Shown: piece after piece, positions 46,034 to 55,068 of the stretch
How the letters are laid out: each line of letters starts with the position of its first letter
Position numbering within the stretch: position 1 is the first letter of the stretch
NCBI RefSeq assembly: GCF_000758625.1
Contig: NZ_CP009283.1
Span: forward strand, 3,855,501-3,919,500
Direction: 5' to 3'
Length of the DNA: 64,000 bases
DNA from: Paenibacillus sp. FSL R7-0273
Lineage (GTDB): Bacteria; Bacillota; Bacilli; Paenibacillales; Paenibacillaceae
The notes under the pieces: model-generated
What the model was told of the DNA's origin: nothing
Database searches by the model: none
What the model saw: only the letters and a program-made list of their open reading frames with translations
Made by a program: the position numbers and the translations under genes

Positions 46034-46861
46034 ATGGAGAATGCACATAAAGCAAATCAATTGCGGATCGCTGTATGCGTCAAGCAGGTCAGCCTTCCCC
46101 GGGAAGGAATTGCGCTGAATCCGGCTGACCGGTTTGCGCTTGAGGAAGCGCTGCGGATCCGCGAGTCGGCGGGCGGCGAGGTTACTGTGGTCAGCATGGG
46201 CGCGGAGCCTGCGGCCAGGGTGCTGCAGGGCTGCATTGCGCTTGGTGCAGACAAAGGGCTGCTGCTGTCAGACAAAAGATTTGCGGGCGGGGACACGTTG
46301 GCCACCGCCGCCGTAATCGCGCGCGGATTGTCCGCGGAAGTCAAGGCGGAGCTGGTGGTTTGCGGCAGCCATTCCGTGGATGGAGAGACGGGGCAGGTCG
46401 GTCCTGCACTTGCCGAGAAGCTGGACTACTCCCACACTACCCATGTGACCGGGATCCTGCATCTGGATGGACAACGCATCATCTGCAGGCGGAATACCGG
46501 CGCCGGAGAAGAAACCATAGAGCTGCTGTTACCCGCTCTTATTACCATCCACCACGGAATGAACCAGCCCCGCATGGCGACAGTCAGGGGCATACTCAAG
46601 GCGAACCGCAGCACCATCAGACGCCTGAACGCTGCGGACCTCAAGCTGCCGCCGGAGCAATGCGGCCTGGCTGGTTCACCCACCCGGGTTAAGGAAACGA
46701 CAAGCGCTGTTATCTCCCCGCAGAATCCGTTCGCTGCGGGCGGCGATAGCCTGGAGCAGCAGATCGGGGTCGTGGCAGAGCTGCTGCTCAGACAAATGAA
46801 GCCGGGGGAAAGAGGCCCGGCGCAGCTGCTCCATTCCTGTGGCGGCGAAAGGAGCATATGA
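46034..46861 (+). CDS. etfB: Electron transfer flavoprotein beta subunit
   Basis: 275 aa. The protein has the EtfB opening (RIAVCVKQV after nine extra residues), a DRFALEEALRI block, GSHSVDGETGQVGPALAEKL and LPALITIHHGMNQPR. EtfB and EtfA together bind FAD and AMP and accept electrons from acyl-CoA-dehydrogenase-type enzymes. No clear ribosome-binding site precedes the ATG, six bases after the upstream stop, so the start is less certain. It pairs with the next gene and probably serves the dehydrogenase at 51991. Confidence 0.92.
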   Translation: MENAHKANQLRIAVCVKQVSLPREGIALNPADRFALEEALRIRESAGGEVTVVSMGAEPAARVLQGCIALGADKGLLLSDKRFAGGDTLATAAVIARGLSAEVKAELVVCGSHSVDGETGQVGPALAEKLDYSHTTHVTGILHLDGQRIICRRNTGAGEETIELLLPALITIHHGMNQPRMATVRGILKANRSTIRRLNAADLKLPPEQCGLAGSPTRVKETTSAVISPQNPFAAGGDSLEQQIGVVAELLLRQMKPGERGPAQLLHSCGGERSI

Positions 46862-47865
46862 TGATGGATCGGCAGTATGGCAGCAATGAGGACCGGGGGA
46901 TCATGATTATCGCGGAATGCGGGCCTGCGGGTCCGCAGCCGGTGCTCTATGAGCTGCTGGGCGCGGCTTGCCGGCTGAACGCGCAGCTTGCCACCGAAAT
47001 TTCCGTTGCGCTCATCGGCAGCGGCTGCAAAGCATTCAGCGGCGGCTGTATCCGCCATGGCGCGCATAAAATATACGTCCTCGATGATCCGCGGCTGTGG
47101 CCGGTTAATGAAGAGATCTATACCGGACTGCTGCACCAGCTTCTGGAAGACACACGCCCGGAAATTGTGCTGCTGCCCTCGGCCATACATAGCAAATCGA
47201 TTGCGGCCCGGCTGGCTTCCCGGCTGAATACGGGGCTTACCGCGGATTGCACAGACCTGGATATCAGCCTGCCGGACAGGACGCTTTTGCAGATCAGGCC
47301 CGCCAGGGAAGGAGCACTGCTGGCTACGGTTGTCTGCGCCCGGGCACGGCCGCAGATGGCTACGGTCCGCCCCGGCGTTATGCAGCCGGGAAGACCCGAT
47401 CCTAGCCGGACAGGGATTGTCATTCATCGTCCGGTTGTCCTTCCCGTACATCTGCGCACCTCGGTTATCGAAACGATTGGCGAGGCCGCCGCACGTCCTT
47501 CCTCCGGAAATAGCAGCATCATCGTTGCCGCAGGAAGGGGCGTCGGCGGGAAGGAAGGATTGGAGCTCGTGCGTGAGCTTGCTGATTGTCTGGGGGCGGA
47601 CATAGGCGCGACCCGTCCGGTTATCGATCAGGGCTGGATGGACAGCTCCAGGCAGATCGGATTGACCGGCAGACAGGTAAGCGGCAAAATCTACATCGCT
47701 GTCGGCATCTCAGGAGCCATTCAGCATACAGTAGGCATCCGGGGGATGGACACTGTCATTGCGGTTAACCCGGACAAAGAAGCAGCGATTTTCAAGTCTG
47801 CCCATTACGGTATTGCAGCCGATCTGTTTGTCGCGCTGCCGCTATTAATGAATAAACTCAAATAA
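46858..47865 (+). CDS. etfA: Electron transfer flavoprotein alpha subunit
   Basis: 335 aa; the first of three nearly consecutive ATGs overlaps the etfB stop, and AAAGGAG lies just upstream. The FAD-binding C-terminal domain is clear: IIVAAGRGVGGKEGLELV, GATRPVIDQGW, RQIGLTGRQVSGKIYIAVGISGAIQH and AVNPDKEAAIF. It likely passes electrons from the dehydrogenase of the cassette to the respiratory chain. Presence of a cluster-borne ETF argues that the dehydrogenase runs on electron transfer rather than oxygen. Confidence 0.94.
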   Translation: MMMDRQYGSNEDRGIMIIAECGPAGPQPVLYELLGAACRLNAQLATEISVALIGSGCKAFSGGCIRHGAHKIYVLDDPRLWPVNEEIYTGLLHQLLEDTRPEIVLLPSAIHSKSIAARLASRLNTGLTADCTDLDISLPDRTLLQIRPAREGALLATVVCARARPQMATVRPGVMQPGRPDPSRTGIVIHRPVVLPVHLRTSVIETIGEAAARPSSGNSSIIVAAGRGVGGKEGLELVRELADCLGADIGATRPVIDQGWMDSSRQIGLTGRQVSGKIYIAVGISGAIQHTVGIRGMDTVIAVNPDKEAAIFKSAHYGIAADLFVALPLLMNKLK

Positions 47866-47889
47866 ACCATACAGTAAGCGGGTGAAAAA

Positions 47890-48159
47890 ATGGAGGAAAC
47901 GATAAGCTTCGTACAGTTTCAACATATTTTTGCGGAATATCTCGGCATTGACGCTTCCAGACTCACGCGCGAGGTCAATCTGCTGCTGGAGCTGGGGGTG
48001 GATTCCTTGTCTCTTGTGAATGCAATGCTGCGGCTGGAGCGGGAATATCAGGTTCTGTTCAGCGCAGAGGATACAGTGATGACCCGCACGCTGGGCGAAG
48101 CCTATGATCTGTTCATTAAATACCGGAGTCTTGGCGATGGAGTACAAAGCGGATTTTAA
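47890..48159 (+). CDS. Stand-alone acyl carrier protein
   Basis: 89 aa with a weak GGGTG site 5 bases upstream. The attachment motif is LGVDSLSLVNAML within a short four-helix carrier. It precedes a KAS III-like synthase and is probably its acyl or malonyl partner. It differs from the other free carriers of the locus (41051, 54796, 59282), so each probably serves a distinct enzyme set. Confidence 0.88.
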   Translation: MEETISFVQFQHIFAEYLGIDASRLTREVNLLLELGVDSLSLVNAMLRLEREYQVLFSAEDTVMTRTLGEAYDLFIKYRSLGDGVQSGF

Positions 48160-48184
48160 TTGACTGTGTGGAGGGAGCTTGTTC

Positions 48185-49258
48185 ATGTTGAATTTGTCCA
48201 TTCGATCCTTGGCCTATGTGATTCCGGGCGGACGGCTGACGAACGGGGAAATCGTGGAATTGTTCGCAGAAAAATATTTCAGTCATCTGCCCAAGGATGA
48301 TCTCGAACAACTGGTGTACGGCAGCAAGCGGAAGCTCGATTTTCTGGAAATCCGCACACGCTCATGCTCTTTGGATTACAGTGAAGAGGGTTCCGTCCAA
48401 ATGGCCGTCAGGGTGTCCCGCGAAGCCATTGCCAAAGCAGGCATGACCCCGGACGATATCGATCTGCTGCTCTTTGTCGGTGTATGCAACCCGTTCCGGG
48501 AGCCTTCCTATTCGATTATACTGGCGCATGAGCTGGAGATGCAGCGCGGAAATTATTACGACATCAACGATACCTGCAACGGCTTTCTGAAGGCGCTGGA
48601 GCTGGCCAGCCTGTACATCAATTCCGGCAAATACCGCAGTATTCTGGTAGTGACGAGTGAAAATCCGCTGGAGCTGCTGGAAGCCTCTAACTTTACCGGA
48701 AGAGTGGACACGCTTGCCGAAGCGGATTACAAAATGAACCTGTTCTTCGCCGGAGCAGGCGCCGCAGCCATGCTTCTGACAGCAGACAGCGGCGATAAAT
48801 CGGTAATCTGTTATGGCGAGGAGCGCAATCATGCGGACTGGGAGCTCTCACTGTATGTTTCGCCCAAGATCAGCATGCCCGGCCCCCGTTTTGATGGAAT
48901 GGACTTTATGAGCTGGGCGGACGGCAGAGGCATCGCGGCTGGCGTCATCCGGGACATGCCGGCGTTCGTGTACCGCTTTCTGGATGAGCATAAGCTTGTG
49001 AAGGACGAGATCAGCTATATTTTCTCCCATCAGCTCGGGCGCAACATAACCAATTCCCTGTTGAACAAGCTGGAGGTACAGACGGATAAAGTCTTTCCGG
49101 TCAACACCTTCCCGGATTACGGAAATATGGGCAGCGCCAATATTCCAATCGGGCTGTGCATGGCGGAGGAGCAGGGTCTGCTGCGCAAGGGTGATTCCAT
49201 TCTCCTGCTGGGCAGCGCCTGCGGGCTGACCTACGGGGCAGCCTACATCGTATGGTAG
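48185..49258 (+). CDS. 3-oxoacyl-ACP synthase III-like condensing enzyme
   Basis: 357 aa from ATG 48185, 8 bases after GGAGGGA; a TTG at 48179 is too close to the site. It has the thiolase-fold KAS III layout: Cys131 in DINDTCNGFLKAL, His282 in FSHQLGRN and the Asn region PDYGNMGSANIPI, then LLLGSACGLTYGAAYIVW. These enzymes join an acyl starter to a malonyl-ACP. Neighbours are a free ACP upstream and an unknown protein, acyl-AMP ligase and dehydrogenase downstream, so it may extend an unusual starter. Other family members transfer acyl groups without condensing, which the sequence does not exclude. Confidence 0.85.
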   Translation: MLNLSIRSLAYVIPGGRLTNGEIVELFAEKYFSHLPKDDLEQLVYGSKRKLDFLEIRTRSCSLDYSEEGSVQMAVRVSREAIAKAGMTPDDIDLLLFVGVCNPFREPSYSIILAHELEMQRGNYYDINDTCNGFLKALELASLYINSGKYRSILVVTSENPLELLEASNFTGRVDTLAEADYKMNLFFAGAGAAAMLLTADSGDKSVICYGEERNHADWELSLYVSPKISMPGPRFDGMDFMSWADGRGIAAGVIRDMPAFVYRFLDEHKLVKDEISYIFSHQLGRNITNSLLNKLEVQTDKVFPVNTFPDYGNMGSANIPIGLCMAEEQGLLRKGDSILLLGSACGLTYGAAYIVW

Positions 49259-49274
49259 CGGAAGGGGGAGAGCG

Positions 49275-50315
49275 ATGCAGACAGTAACGAATTTTCCGGT
49301 GCCCAAGCTGATCGTCAAGGAGCATCTGGATAAAGAAATCATCCGCAAGAAGGTGGCCTACGGCAACTACACCTGCATGGACAAAATCGTGCCCATGATC
49401 CGCGCCAGAGGCACCAATCTGCAAATGGACGAGGAAGGCAACCTGCGCATCATCGGCTGGCAGCGCGATATTACGCGTATGCGCAAGCAGGACGTCTCCC
49501 TCTCCTTTATGATCCATCTGACGGTGAGTCCGGAGGGCATTATCAGGGAGGCGCTGGTAGATGATCTTTTCAACGGCGGTAAGGGCGTTCTCTGCTCAAA
49601 AGACTATCTGGACAGCAGGCTGAAGGAAGAGCTCGAGGGCCAGCCCTTTGACCGGAAGCTCGCTGCACGGCTGCGGTTCGACAGGTTCAAATGCTTTCAT
49701 ATTTTTGAGATCATGAGCGGCATATACACCTCTTACTTTATGTATAAGGAAGAGCTGCAGCAAGGCAGAGCCGGGCAGTTATTCTATGAAGAGGACATTG
49801 TGGACATTTACGCCTCCGAGGGAAATCTGTATCTTGCTGGACTGCAGGATTTCAAAGACAAGGAAGACCTTTCCTATATGGTTGTACTATATGACGTATT
49901 CAACCACATTACCTTTGATGAAGAGGGCTATATGAAGCTCAAATCGCCGATCTTGGCCGAGTTTTATCTAAACGGAGAGCTGGTTCACAGCGACGAGCTG
50001 TATCAGAAGGAAAAAGATTATATTTTCATCCGGGTGCAGAAATTTATGTTCGTCTGCGTCGAGAAGCTGAAAGCGGCGCTGTTCCCGGAATTTGCGGACA
50101 AAATGATGAATACGAACCTTGCGCCGAGCGCGTTTATCGGCATTATTATGCAGGCTATCGGCATCCGTTCCTTTGCGAACAATTTCAACTATATCCAATA
50201 CATCATGACGGCCATGCAGCGTCCGCGTAAGCTGCCGGGCTGTATCGGTGCCATTCTGAATGAAGAAGAGGCCGCGCGCCATTTCGAGGGATTTGATTTA
50301 TCCTATCTGGACTGA
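49275..50315 (+). CDS. Protein of unknown family, embedded in the starter cassette
   Basis: 346 aa, ATG closely preceded by GGGGGAG. I recognise no domain. It has no signal peptide or clear membrane segment, is rich in charged residues and ends in a Tyr/Phe-rich region (FANNFNYIQYIM). Cys residues are few and do not form a metal-binding pattern. Visible blocks include MDKIVPMIRARG, FDRKLAARLRFDRFKCFHIFEIM and MVVLYDVFNHITFDEEGYMKLKSPI. Tight spacing to a KAS III-like gene (16 bases) and an acyl ligase (21 bases) implies a role in making or transferring the activated acyl unit. It could be a novel enzyme or a partner protein. Confidence 0.85.
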   Translation: MQTVTNFPVPKLIVKEHLDKEIIRKKVAYGNYTCMDKIVPMIRARGTNLQMDEEGNLRIIGWQRDITRMRKQDVSLSFMIHLTVSPEGIIREALVDDLFNGGKGVLCSKDYLDSRLKEELEGQPFDRKLAARLRFDRFKCFHIFEIMSGIYTSYFMYKEELQQGRAGQLFYEEDIVDIYASEGNLYLAGLQDFKDKEDLSYMVVLYDVFNHITFDEEGYMKLKSPILAEFYLNGELVHSDELYQKEKDYIFIRVQKFMFVCVEKLKAALFPEFADKMMNTNLAPSAFIGIIMQAIGIRSFANNFNYIQYIMTAMQRPRKLPGCIGAILNEEEAARHFEGFDLSYLD

Positions 50316-50336
50316 GAAAGGGGCTGCAAACAACGG

Positions 50337-51965
50337 ATGATTCAATATGAGCGGTTAACCATCGGCTGCGTGCTGGACACGCTGAAGAATGACTATCCCG
50401 GCAAAGCGGCTGTCGTATTCGAGCATGAAACGGTAACATTCGCCAGGCTGCATCAATTCTCGGTCACTATTGCCGCAAATCTGCTGGACATGGGCGTGAA
50501 GAAGAATGACAAGGTTGCGGTGCTGCTGCCCAACTGTCTGGAGTATTTATATGTTTATTTCGCCCTCTTCAAAATCGGCGCGTGGATCGTTCCCGTCAGT
50601 ACCCGGTATGAGCCGGATGAAATCCGCAGAATTCTGGCGGACTCCGATGCGGAGACGATTATTTATCAGGATACGCTGGGTATTTTCAACTATGATGAAA
50701 TTCTTTTGTCCGGATTAAGGGCTGAGCTGCCGCAAATGCGGAATTATATCGTGCTGGGTGAAGGGACGCTGCCGGGCAGTATGCCTTTTGCCGGCTTGCT
50801 GAGTCCCGGCGCAGTTCCCTTGGACGAGCGGAACCTTGAATCCATTGACCCCGAAGACATCGCCATTCTGGGATATACCTCCGGCACTACCGGACATCCC
50901 AAAGGTGTCATGATCTCCCACCGCAACCTGGTGGAAACCTCGTATTATGGCGGCAGGCTGCTGGATATCCGGGATGACATCGGCTTCTCTATCGCCCCTC
51001 TGTATGCGGCGCAGGGCTTCAACGCCGTACTTGTCTATTTCGTCTCCTGCATCACGATGAAATGGATCTCCAATTTTAATCCCAATGACATCTTAAGCCA
51101 TGTCGCCAAAAACGGCATCAATCTTTTCCATACCCAGCCGACGATGTGGAGCCTGATCCTGGCAATGCCTTACTGCCGGCCCGGCCTGTTCAAAGACCTG
51201 CGGAAGGTAGTGGTTTCCGGGTCATTATGCACACCGTTCCTGGCAAAAAAAATTGAGGAAACGACGCGCTGCACTCTGATTAACGCTTACGGCATTATTG
51301 AGGCTACCGGCCTTGTCACAATGACCCGGCTGGATGATCCGCCTGAAGTCAGGCTGAATACGGTGGGCCGGCCCATCGACGGCTTTGAGGTAAAGATTGT
51401 GGACAAGGACCGCCGGGAACTCCCCAAAGGGGAGATCGGCGAGCTGGCCATCAAGGGCTTTTTAATGAAGGGCTATTACAAGAACGAGGCCAAGACCCGT
51501 GAAGTGATTGATGAAGAAGGCTGGCTGTATACCGGAGATTTGGCATGCTATCACGAGGATGGGATCAACCTGTGTATCGCAGGGAGAATCAAGGACATGG
51601 TGATCCGTGGCGGCTTCAACGTCTATCCGGTTGACATCGAGGAATGTGTTCTTAATTTCGATAAGGTGGAGGACGTTTCAGTTGTGGGACAGCCCGACGA
51701 CATTCTGGGTGAAGCCTTGACGGCCTTTGTCATTCCCAAGCCGGGAGAGCAGCTCAGCGAAGGGGAGATCAAAGCCTGGTGCCGCGGCAAAATCGCCAAT
51801 TACAAGGTACCCGACCGGGTGCATCTCGTCTCCCAGTTCCCGGTGCTGGAATCCGGAAAGGTACAGAAGAACATCCTTCGGCAATGGGCGGTGGAAGGCA
51901 TTCCTGCGGAAAGCCAGTTTCTGCTTAATGACCGGATTGTTAAAGGAATGGCGGAGCAGCGGTAA
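50337..51965 (+). CDS. Class I acyl-AMP ligase (acyl-CoA or acyl-ACP synthetase)
   Basis: 542 aa. Adenylate-forming motifs appear in order: LGYTSGTTGHPKGVMIS (P-loop), NAYGIIEAT, LYTGDLA, IKDMVIRGGFNVYP and ESGKVQKN with the late catalytic Lys. It lacks the amino-group-binding Asp pattern of amino-acid A domains, so the substrate is a carboxylic acid. The ribosome-binding site (AAGGGG) lies 13 bases from the ATG, rather far. Situated before the dehydrogenase, it may load an acyl group onto the ACP of 47890 or onto CoA. Substrate not predictable. Confidence 0.88.
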   Translation: MIQYERLTIGCVLDTLKNDYPGKAAVVFEHETVTFARLHQFSVTIAANLLDMGVKKNDKVAVLLPNCLEYLYVYFALFKIGAWIVPVSTRYEPDEIRRILADSDAETIIYQDTLGIFNYDEILLSGLRAELPQMRNYIVLGEGTLPGSMPFAGLLSPGAVPLDERNLESIDPEDIAILGYTSGTTGHPKGVMISHRNLVETSYYGGRLLDIRDDIGFSIAPLYAAQGFNAVLVYFVSCITMKWISNFNPNDILSHVAKNGINLFHTQPTMWSLILAMPYCRPGLFKDLRKVVVSGSLCTPFLAKKIEETTRCTLINAYGIIEATGLVTMTRLDDPPEVRLNTVGRPIDGFEVKIVDKDRRELPKGEIGELAIKGFLMKGYYKNEAKTREVIDEEGWLYTGDLACYHEDGINLCIAGRIKDMVIRGGFNVYPVDIEECVLNFDKVEDVSVVGQPDDILGEALTAFVIPKPGEQLSEGEIKAWCRGKIANYKVPDRVHLVSQFPVLESGKVQKNILRQWAVEGIPAESQFLLNDRIVKGMAEQR

Positions 51966-51990
51966 AATCATGGCTTGGAGGAGCTAACAC

Positions 51991-53145
51991 ATGGATTTCA
52001 GCTTAACGGATGACCAGAAGCAAATCTGCGGCTTAATGGAAGAGCTGAGCGTGCGGTATCTGAATGACGGCGTGTATGCAGACGATGAACGTGCCGTCTT
52101 CCGGCGGGACAAATGGGCCAGAATCGCCGATACGGGTCTGCTGGGGCTGCCATTTCCGGAAGACTACGGGGGGACCGCTCAAGGAATGCTGACAACGGCA
52201 CTGGCAATCCGCGCATTGGCGCAAAATTGCCTTGATGAAGGACTTGTCTTCTCCGTATGCGCCCAGATGTCGGCATGCCAAGTTCCGCTGTGGCAGTATG
52301 GGACCCCTGAGCAGCAGGCTGCGTATCTGGAGCCGCTCATCAGCGGCCGCTTTATTGGCAGCAGCGTGATTACCGAGCCGGAGGCCGGCTCGGATTCAGC
52401 CGCTCTTTCCACTGCTGTCCTGAAAACGGCAGACGGCTATGAGCTGCACGGCATCAAGACCTTTGCCACACTGGCTCCCGAAGCAGATTGCCTGCTTGTC
52501 TACGGGAAGCACAGCGGCGGTATTCCGGCGCTGGATGTCTCTGCCTTTATCCTGGAAAAGAAAGGCGCGGAATACCGGATTGGTCAGGTGTTTGAAAAAA
52601 TGGGGCTGCGGACAAGCCCCATGAGTGAGGTCCTTTTGAACCACACCACAGTAGCGCGCGAGCGGCTGCTGGGCCGGGAGCGGCATGGCATGAGCGTTTT
52701 TTTCACAGCGATGCTGTGGGAGCGGATTATGGTTGCCGCCTACCATGTCGGCGCGATGGAGCAGCAGTATGAAGAGGTCTATCAATATGCCTGCCACCGC
52801 AAACAATTCGGTCAGAAGCTGATCGATTTCGAAGGCGTGTACGGCAAGCTGGTAAATATGCGGCTGCGTGTGGAGACAAGCCGGCTGATGCTTTTTAAGA
52901 CCTGCGACGATTTTGACCATGAACGCCGCGAGATGCACCGGGCCTCCATGCTGAAGCTGCACACCTCCGAATGCAAAGTGCAAAACAGCCTGGAGGCGGT
53001 GCAAATTTTTGGCGCCTACGGTTATGTGAAGGAAAGTGCGGTAGAGAAGCAAATCCGCGATTCTCTCGCAGCAAAAATTTATTCAGGCACAAGCGAGATG
53101 CAGAAGAAAATCATGCTGGAAGGGCTTGGTGAGCTATATGGCTGA
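51991..53145 (+). CDS. Acyl-CoA-dehydrogenase-like flavoenzyme, probably acting on a carrier-bound (prolyl) substrate
   Basis: 384 aa, ATG 7 bases after GGAGGAG. The ACAD fold shows SSVITEPEAGSD, LRTSPMSEVLLN, CHRKQFGQKLIDFE and QIFGAYGYVKE. The C-terminal site that reads YEGT in medium-chain dehydrogenases reads YSGT, but Glu244 in WERIMVAA sits where isovaleryl-CoA dehydrogenase-type enzymes carry the base, as do the prolyl-carrier dehydrogenases of pyrrole pathways as far as I recall. The next two genes are a proline-type A enzyme and a carrier, and etfBA lie upstream, so prolyl-S-carrier to pyrrolyl-S-carrier oxidation is the best proposal. An alternative is oxidation of the acyl unit made by the preceding ligase. 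Confidence 0.88.
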   Translation: MDFSLTDDQKQICGLMEELSVRYLNDGVYADDERAVFRRDKWARIADTGLLGLPFPEDYGGTAQGMLTTALAIRALAQNCLDEGLVFSVCAQMSACQVPLWQYGTPEQQAAYLEPLISGRFIGSSVITEPEAGSDSAALSTAVLKTADGYELHGIKTFATLAPEADCLLVYGKHSGGIPALDVSAFILEKKGAEYRIGQVFEKMGLRTSPMSEVLLNHTTVARERLLGRERHGMSVFFTAMLWERIMVAAYHVGAMEQQYEEVYQYACHRKQFGQKLIDFEGVYGKLVNMRLRVETSRLMLFKTCDDFDHERREMHRASMLKLHTSECKVQNSLEAVQIFGAYGYVKESAVEKQIRDSLAAKIYSGTSEMQKKIMLEGLGELYG

Positions 53146-54766
53146 TTATCTTCTGCAGCATGATCTGCTCCGCAGCGCCGCACATGTCCCGGAAGCGACT
53201 GCTCTGCGTTACCGCGGCCGGGATATGAGCTACGGGGAGCTGCTTGCGCAGAGCATACATCTCTCGGATACGCTGATTCACCAAGGGATACGGATTGGTG
53301 AGTGTGCCGCGCTCTGTCTGGAGAAATCTCCGCAGGCGGTAATCGCTATGTTCGCGGTGCTTTTTTCCGGAGGGGCCTATATTCCGCTTGATACGGCATA
53401 TGCCCCTGTACATAGAGTATTGGCAATTGTGGAGCAGAGCGGAACCGGGTACCTGCTTACGGATGCAGCGACCTTGAGTAAGCTCTGGAATGGCGCAGAA
53501 ACGCAGCACCGGGCAATGCTGAAATCGCTGCAGATTGTCCTCCTTGAAGATGCGCTGGAAGAAGTGTCTGAGCTGCCGGACGCGGCAGAGCGGCATGGAA
53601 TCATTCGTTTCTCTTCTCCACACGGAAGGTCTCCCCGCTGTCTATATAAAGACCGGAAGGAGGCTATCAGCGACGATGTGGCTTTTATTCTCTATACTTC
53701 CGGATCAACAGGGATACCTAAAGGCGTTATGATCAGCCATTTAAACGCCCGAACGTTCATAGAGTGGTGCTGCGGGTATTTCAAGCCGGAGTCGCAGGAT
53801 ATTTTTGCTTCTATCGCTCCTTTCCATTTCGATCTGGCGGTCTTTGATCTGTTCGTGCCGCTGGCGGCAGGGGCCTCACTTGTCATTCTGCCTCCTGAGG
53901 TGATCCAGAACCCCCGCCGTTTCGCCGCCGCCGTCAAGGAAGAAGGGATTAACTGGGCGTACTCTGTTCCGTCCCTTTGGACGAGCGTAATCAAGTACGG
54001 CGGGCTGGCTCCGGGTGAGCTTCCTTCTCTGCGCAAGGTGCTGTTTGCGGGCGAGGTTTTTCAGCCTAAATATTTGAGAATGGCAATGGAGCTGCTGCCG
54101 CAGGCTTCCTTTTATAATTTATACGGTTTAATTGAAACCAATGTCTGCACGTACTATGAGGTTGACCGTGCACAAGCGCTGCGGGAAGAGCCTCTGCCTA
54201 TCGGTTACGCCTGTGCCAATACTGAGGTCGTTGCGTTGACCAATGAAGGGCGAATTGCCGCTGCCGGAGAAGAAGGGGAGCTGTGCGTAAGAGGCCCGAT
54301 TGTAATGAAGGGCTATTACCGCAATCCGGAGCTGACCGCTTTAAGCTTTACCGGGCATCCCGCTTTTCCGGAATCCGGCATCAGGCTGTACCGGACCGGG
54401 GATATGGTCACCATTAATGCAGAGGGGGCGTTCGTCCTGATCGGACGCAAAGACTCGCTGGTTAAACGCGCCGGCTTCCGGATCGAACTGCCCGAAATTG
54501 AGCTGGCACTTCATGATATGGAGGGAGTATCGGAAGCGGCGGTTGTGGATATCCGCGACGGGGATGACGTTTTGCTATTATGTGCAGCAGTAGTACCTCA
54601 GCCGGGGAGCAGGCTCAGTGTGCTGGGCGTGAAACAGGCTGTAGGAGCCCGGCTGCCCCATTATATGATTCCCGACCTGGTTCAGGTCATGGAGAGCCTT
54701 CCGACGGGAAGCAGCGAAAAGGTCGACCGACAGAGCTTGAAGCAGCTGTTCCAAAAGCAGCTCTGA
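53138..54766 (+). CDS. Free-standing amino-acid adenylation enzyme, proline-type code (PltF-like)
   Basis: 542 aa from ATG 53138, which overlaps the dehydrogenase stop; TTG 53126 is also in frame. The motifs are LYTSGSTGIPKGVMIS, FHFDLAVFDLF, LYGLIETNVCTYYEV, YRTGDMV and the RAGFRIELPEIE block. Reading the ten-residue specificity positions by eye gives D-L-F-Y-L-A-L-V-C, which differs in one position from the code I recall for prolyl-AMP ligases of pyrrole pathways (PltF type). It should activate proline and load the carrier encoded next. The A-dehydrogenase-carrier grouping is the hallmark of pyrrole-2-carboxyl starter biosynthesis. The code was extracted without an alignment program, so proline is probable, not proven. 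Confidence 0.87.
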   Translation: MADYLLQHDLLRSAAHVPEATALRYRGRDMSYGELLAQSIHLSDTLIHQGIRIGECAALCLEKSPQAVIAMFAVLFSGGAYIPLDTAYAPVHRVLAIVEQSGTGYLLTDAATLSKLWNGAETQHRAMLKSLQIVLLEDALEEVSELPDAAERHGIIRFSSPHGRSPRCLYKDRKEAISDDVAFILYTSGSTGIPKGVMISHLNARTFIEWCCGYFKPESQDIFASIAPFHFDLAVFDLFVPLAAGASLVILPPEVIQNPRRFAAAVKEEGINWAYSVPSLWTSVIKYGGLAPGELPSLRKVLFAGEVFQPKYLRMAMELLPQASFYNLYGLIETNVCTYYEVDRAQALREEPLPIGYACANTEVVALTNEGRIAAAGEEGELCVRGPIVMKGYYRNPELTALSFTGHPAFPESGIRLYRTGDMVTINAEGAFVLIGRKDSLVKRAGFRIELPEIELALHDMEGVSEAAVVDIRDGDDVLLLCAAVVPQPGSRLSVLGVKQAVGARLPHYMIPDLVQVMESLPTGSSEKVDRQSLKQLFQKQL

Positions 54767-54795
54767 CAGGCAACTTATGAAAGGAGATATGCCCG

Positions 54796-55062
54796 ATGCT
54801 GGACGAGCTTTACGGGATCATCGCGGAAGTATGCTATTTTGAGAAGGAAGAGATGCATCCGGCTTTATCGGTTGCCGACGACCTGGCGGTCAGCTCCGTG
54901 ATGATTGTAGAAATGATCGCCATGATCGAAACCCGGCTTGGCTTTAATGTGGAGGAGCAGGTCGATGAACTGATCAGCTGTGAAACGCTCGGTGAAATGA
55001 CAGCGCTAGTGGCCCGGCTGGGAAAAGCTTATGCGGCTGCCCAAGCCATGTCAGGGAGGTGA
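54796..55062 (+). CDS. Free-standing peptidyl/acyl carrier protein (PltL-like role)
   Basis: 88 aa, ATG 9 bases after AAGGAG. The attachment region is DDLAVSSVMIVEM; the usual Asp before the attachment Ser is itself a Ser. Placed between the proline-type A enzyme and the A-PCP-BtrH gene, it most likely accepts proline from the former for oxidation by the dehydrogenase. Confidence 0.85.
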   Translation: MLDELYGIIAEVCYFEKEEMHPALSVADDLAVSSVMIVEMIAMIETRLGFNVEEQVDELISCETLGEMTALVARLGKAYAAAQAMSGR

Positions 55063-55068
55063 CGCCCA

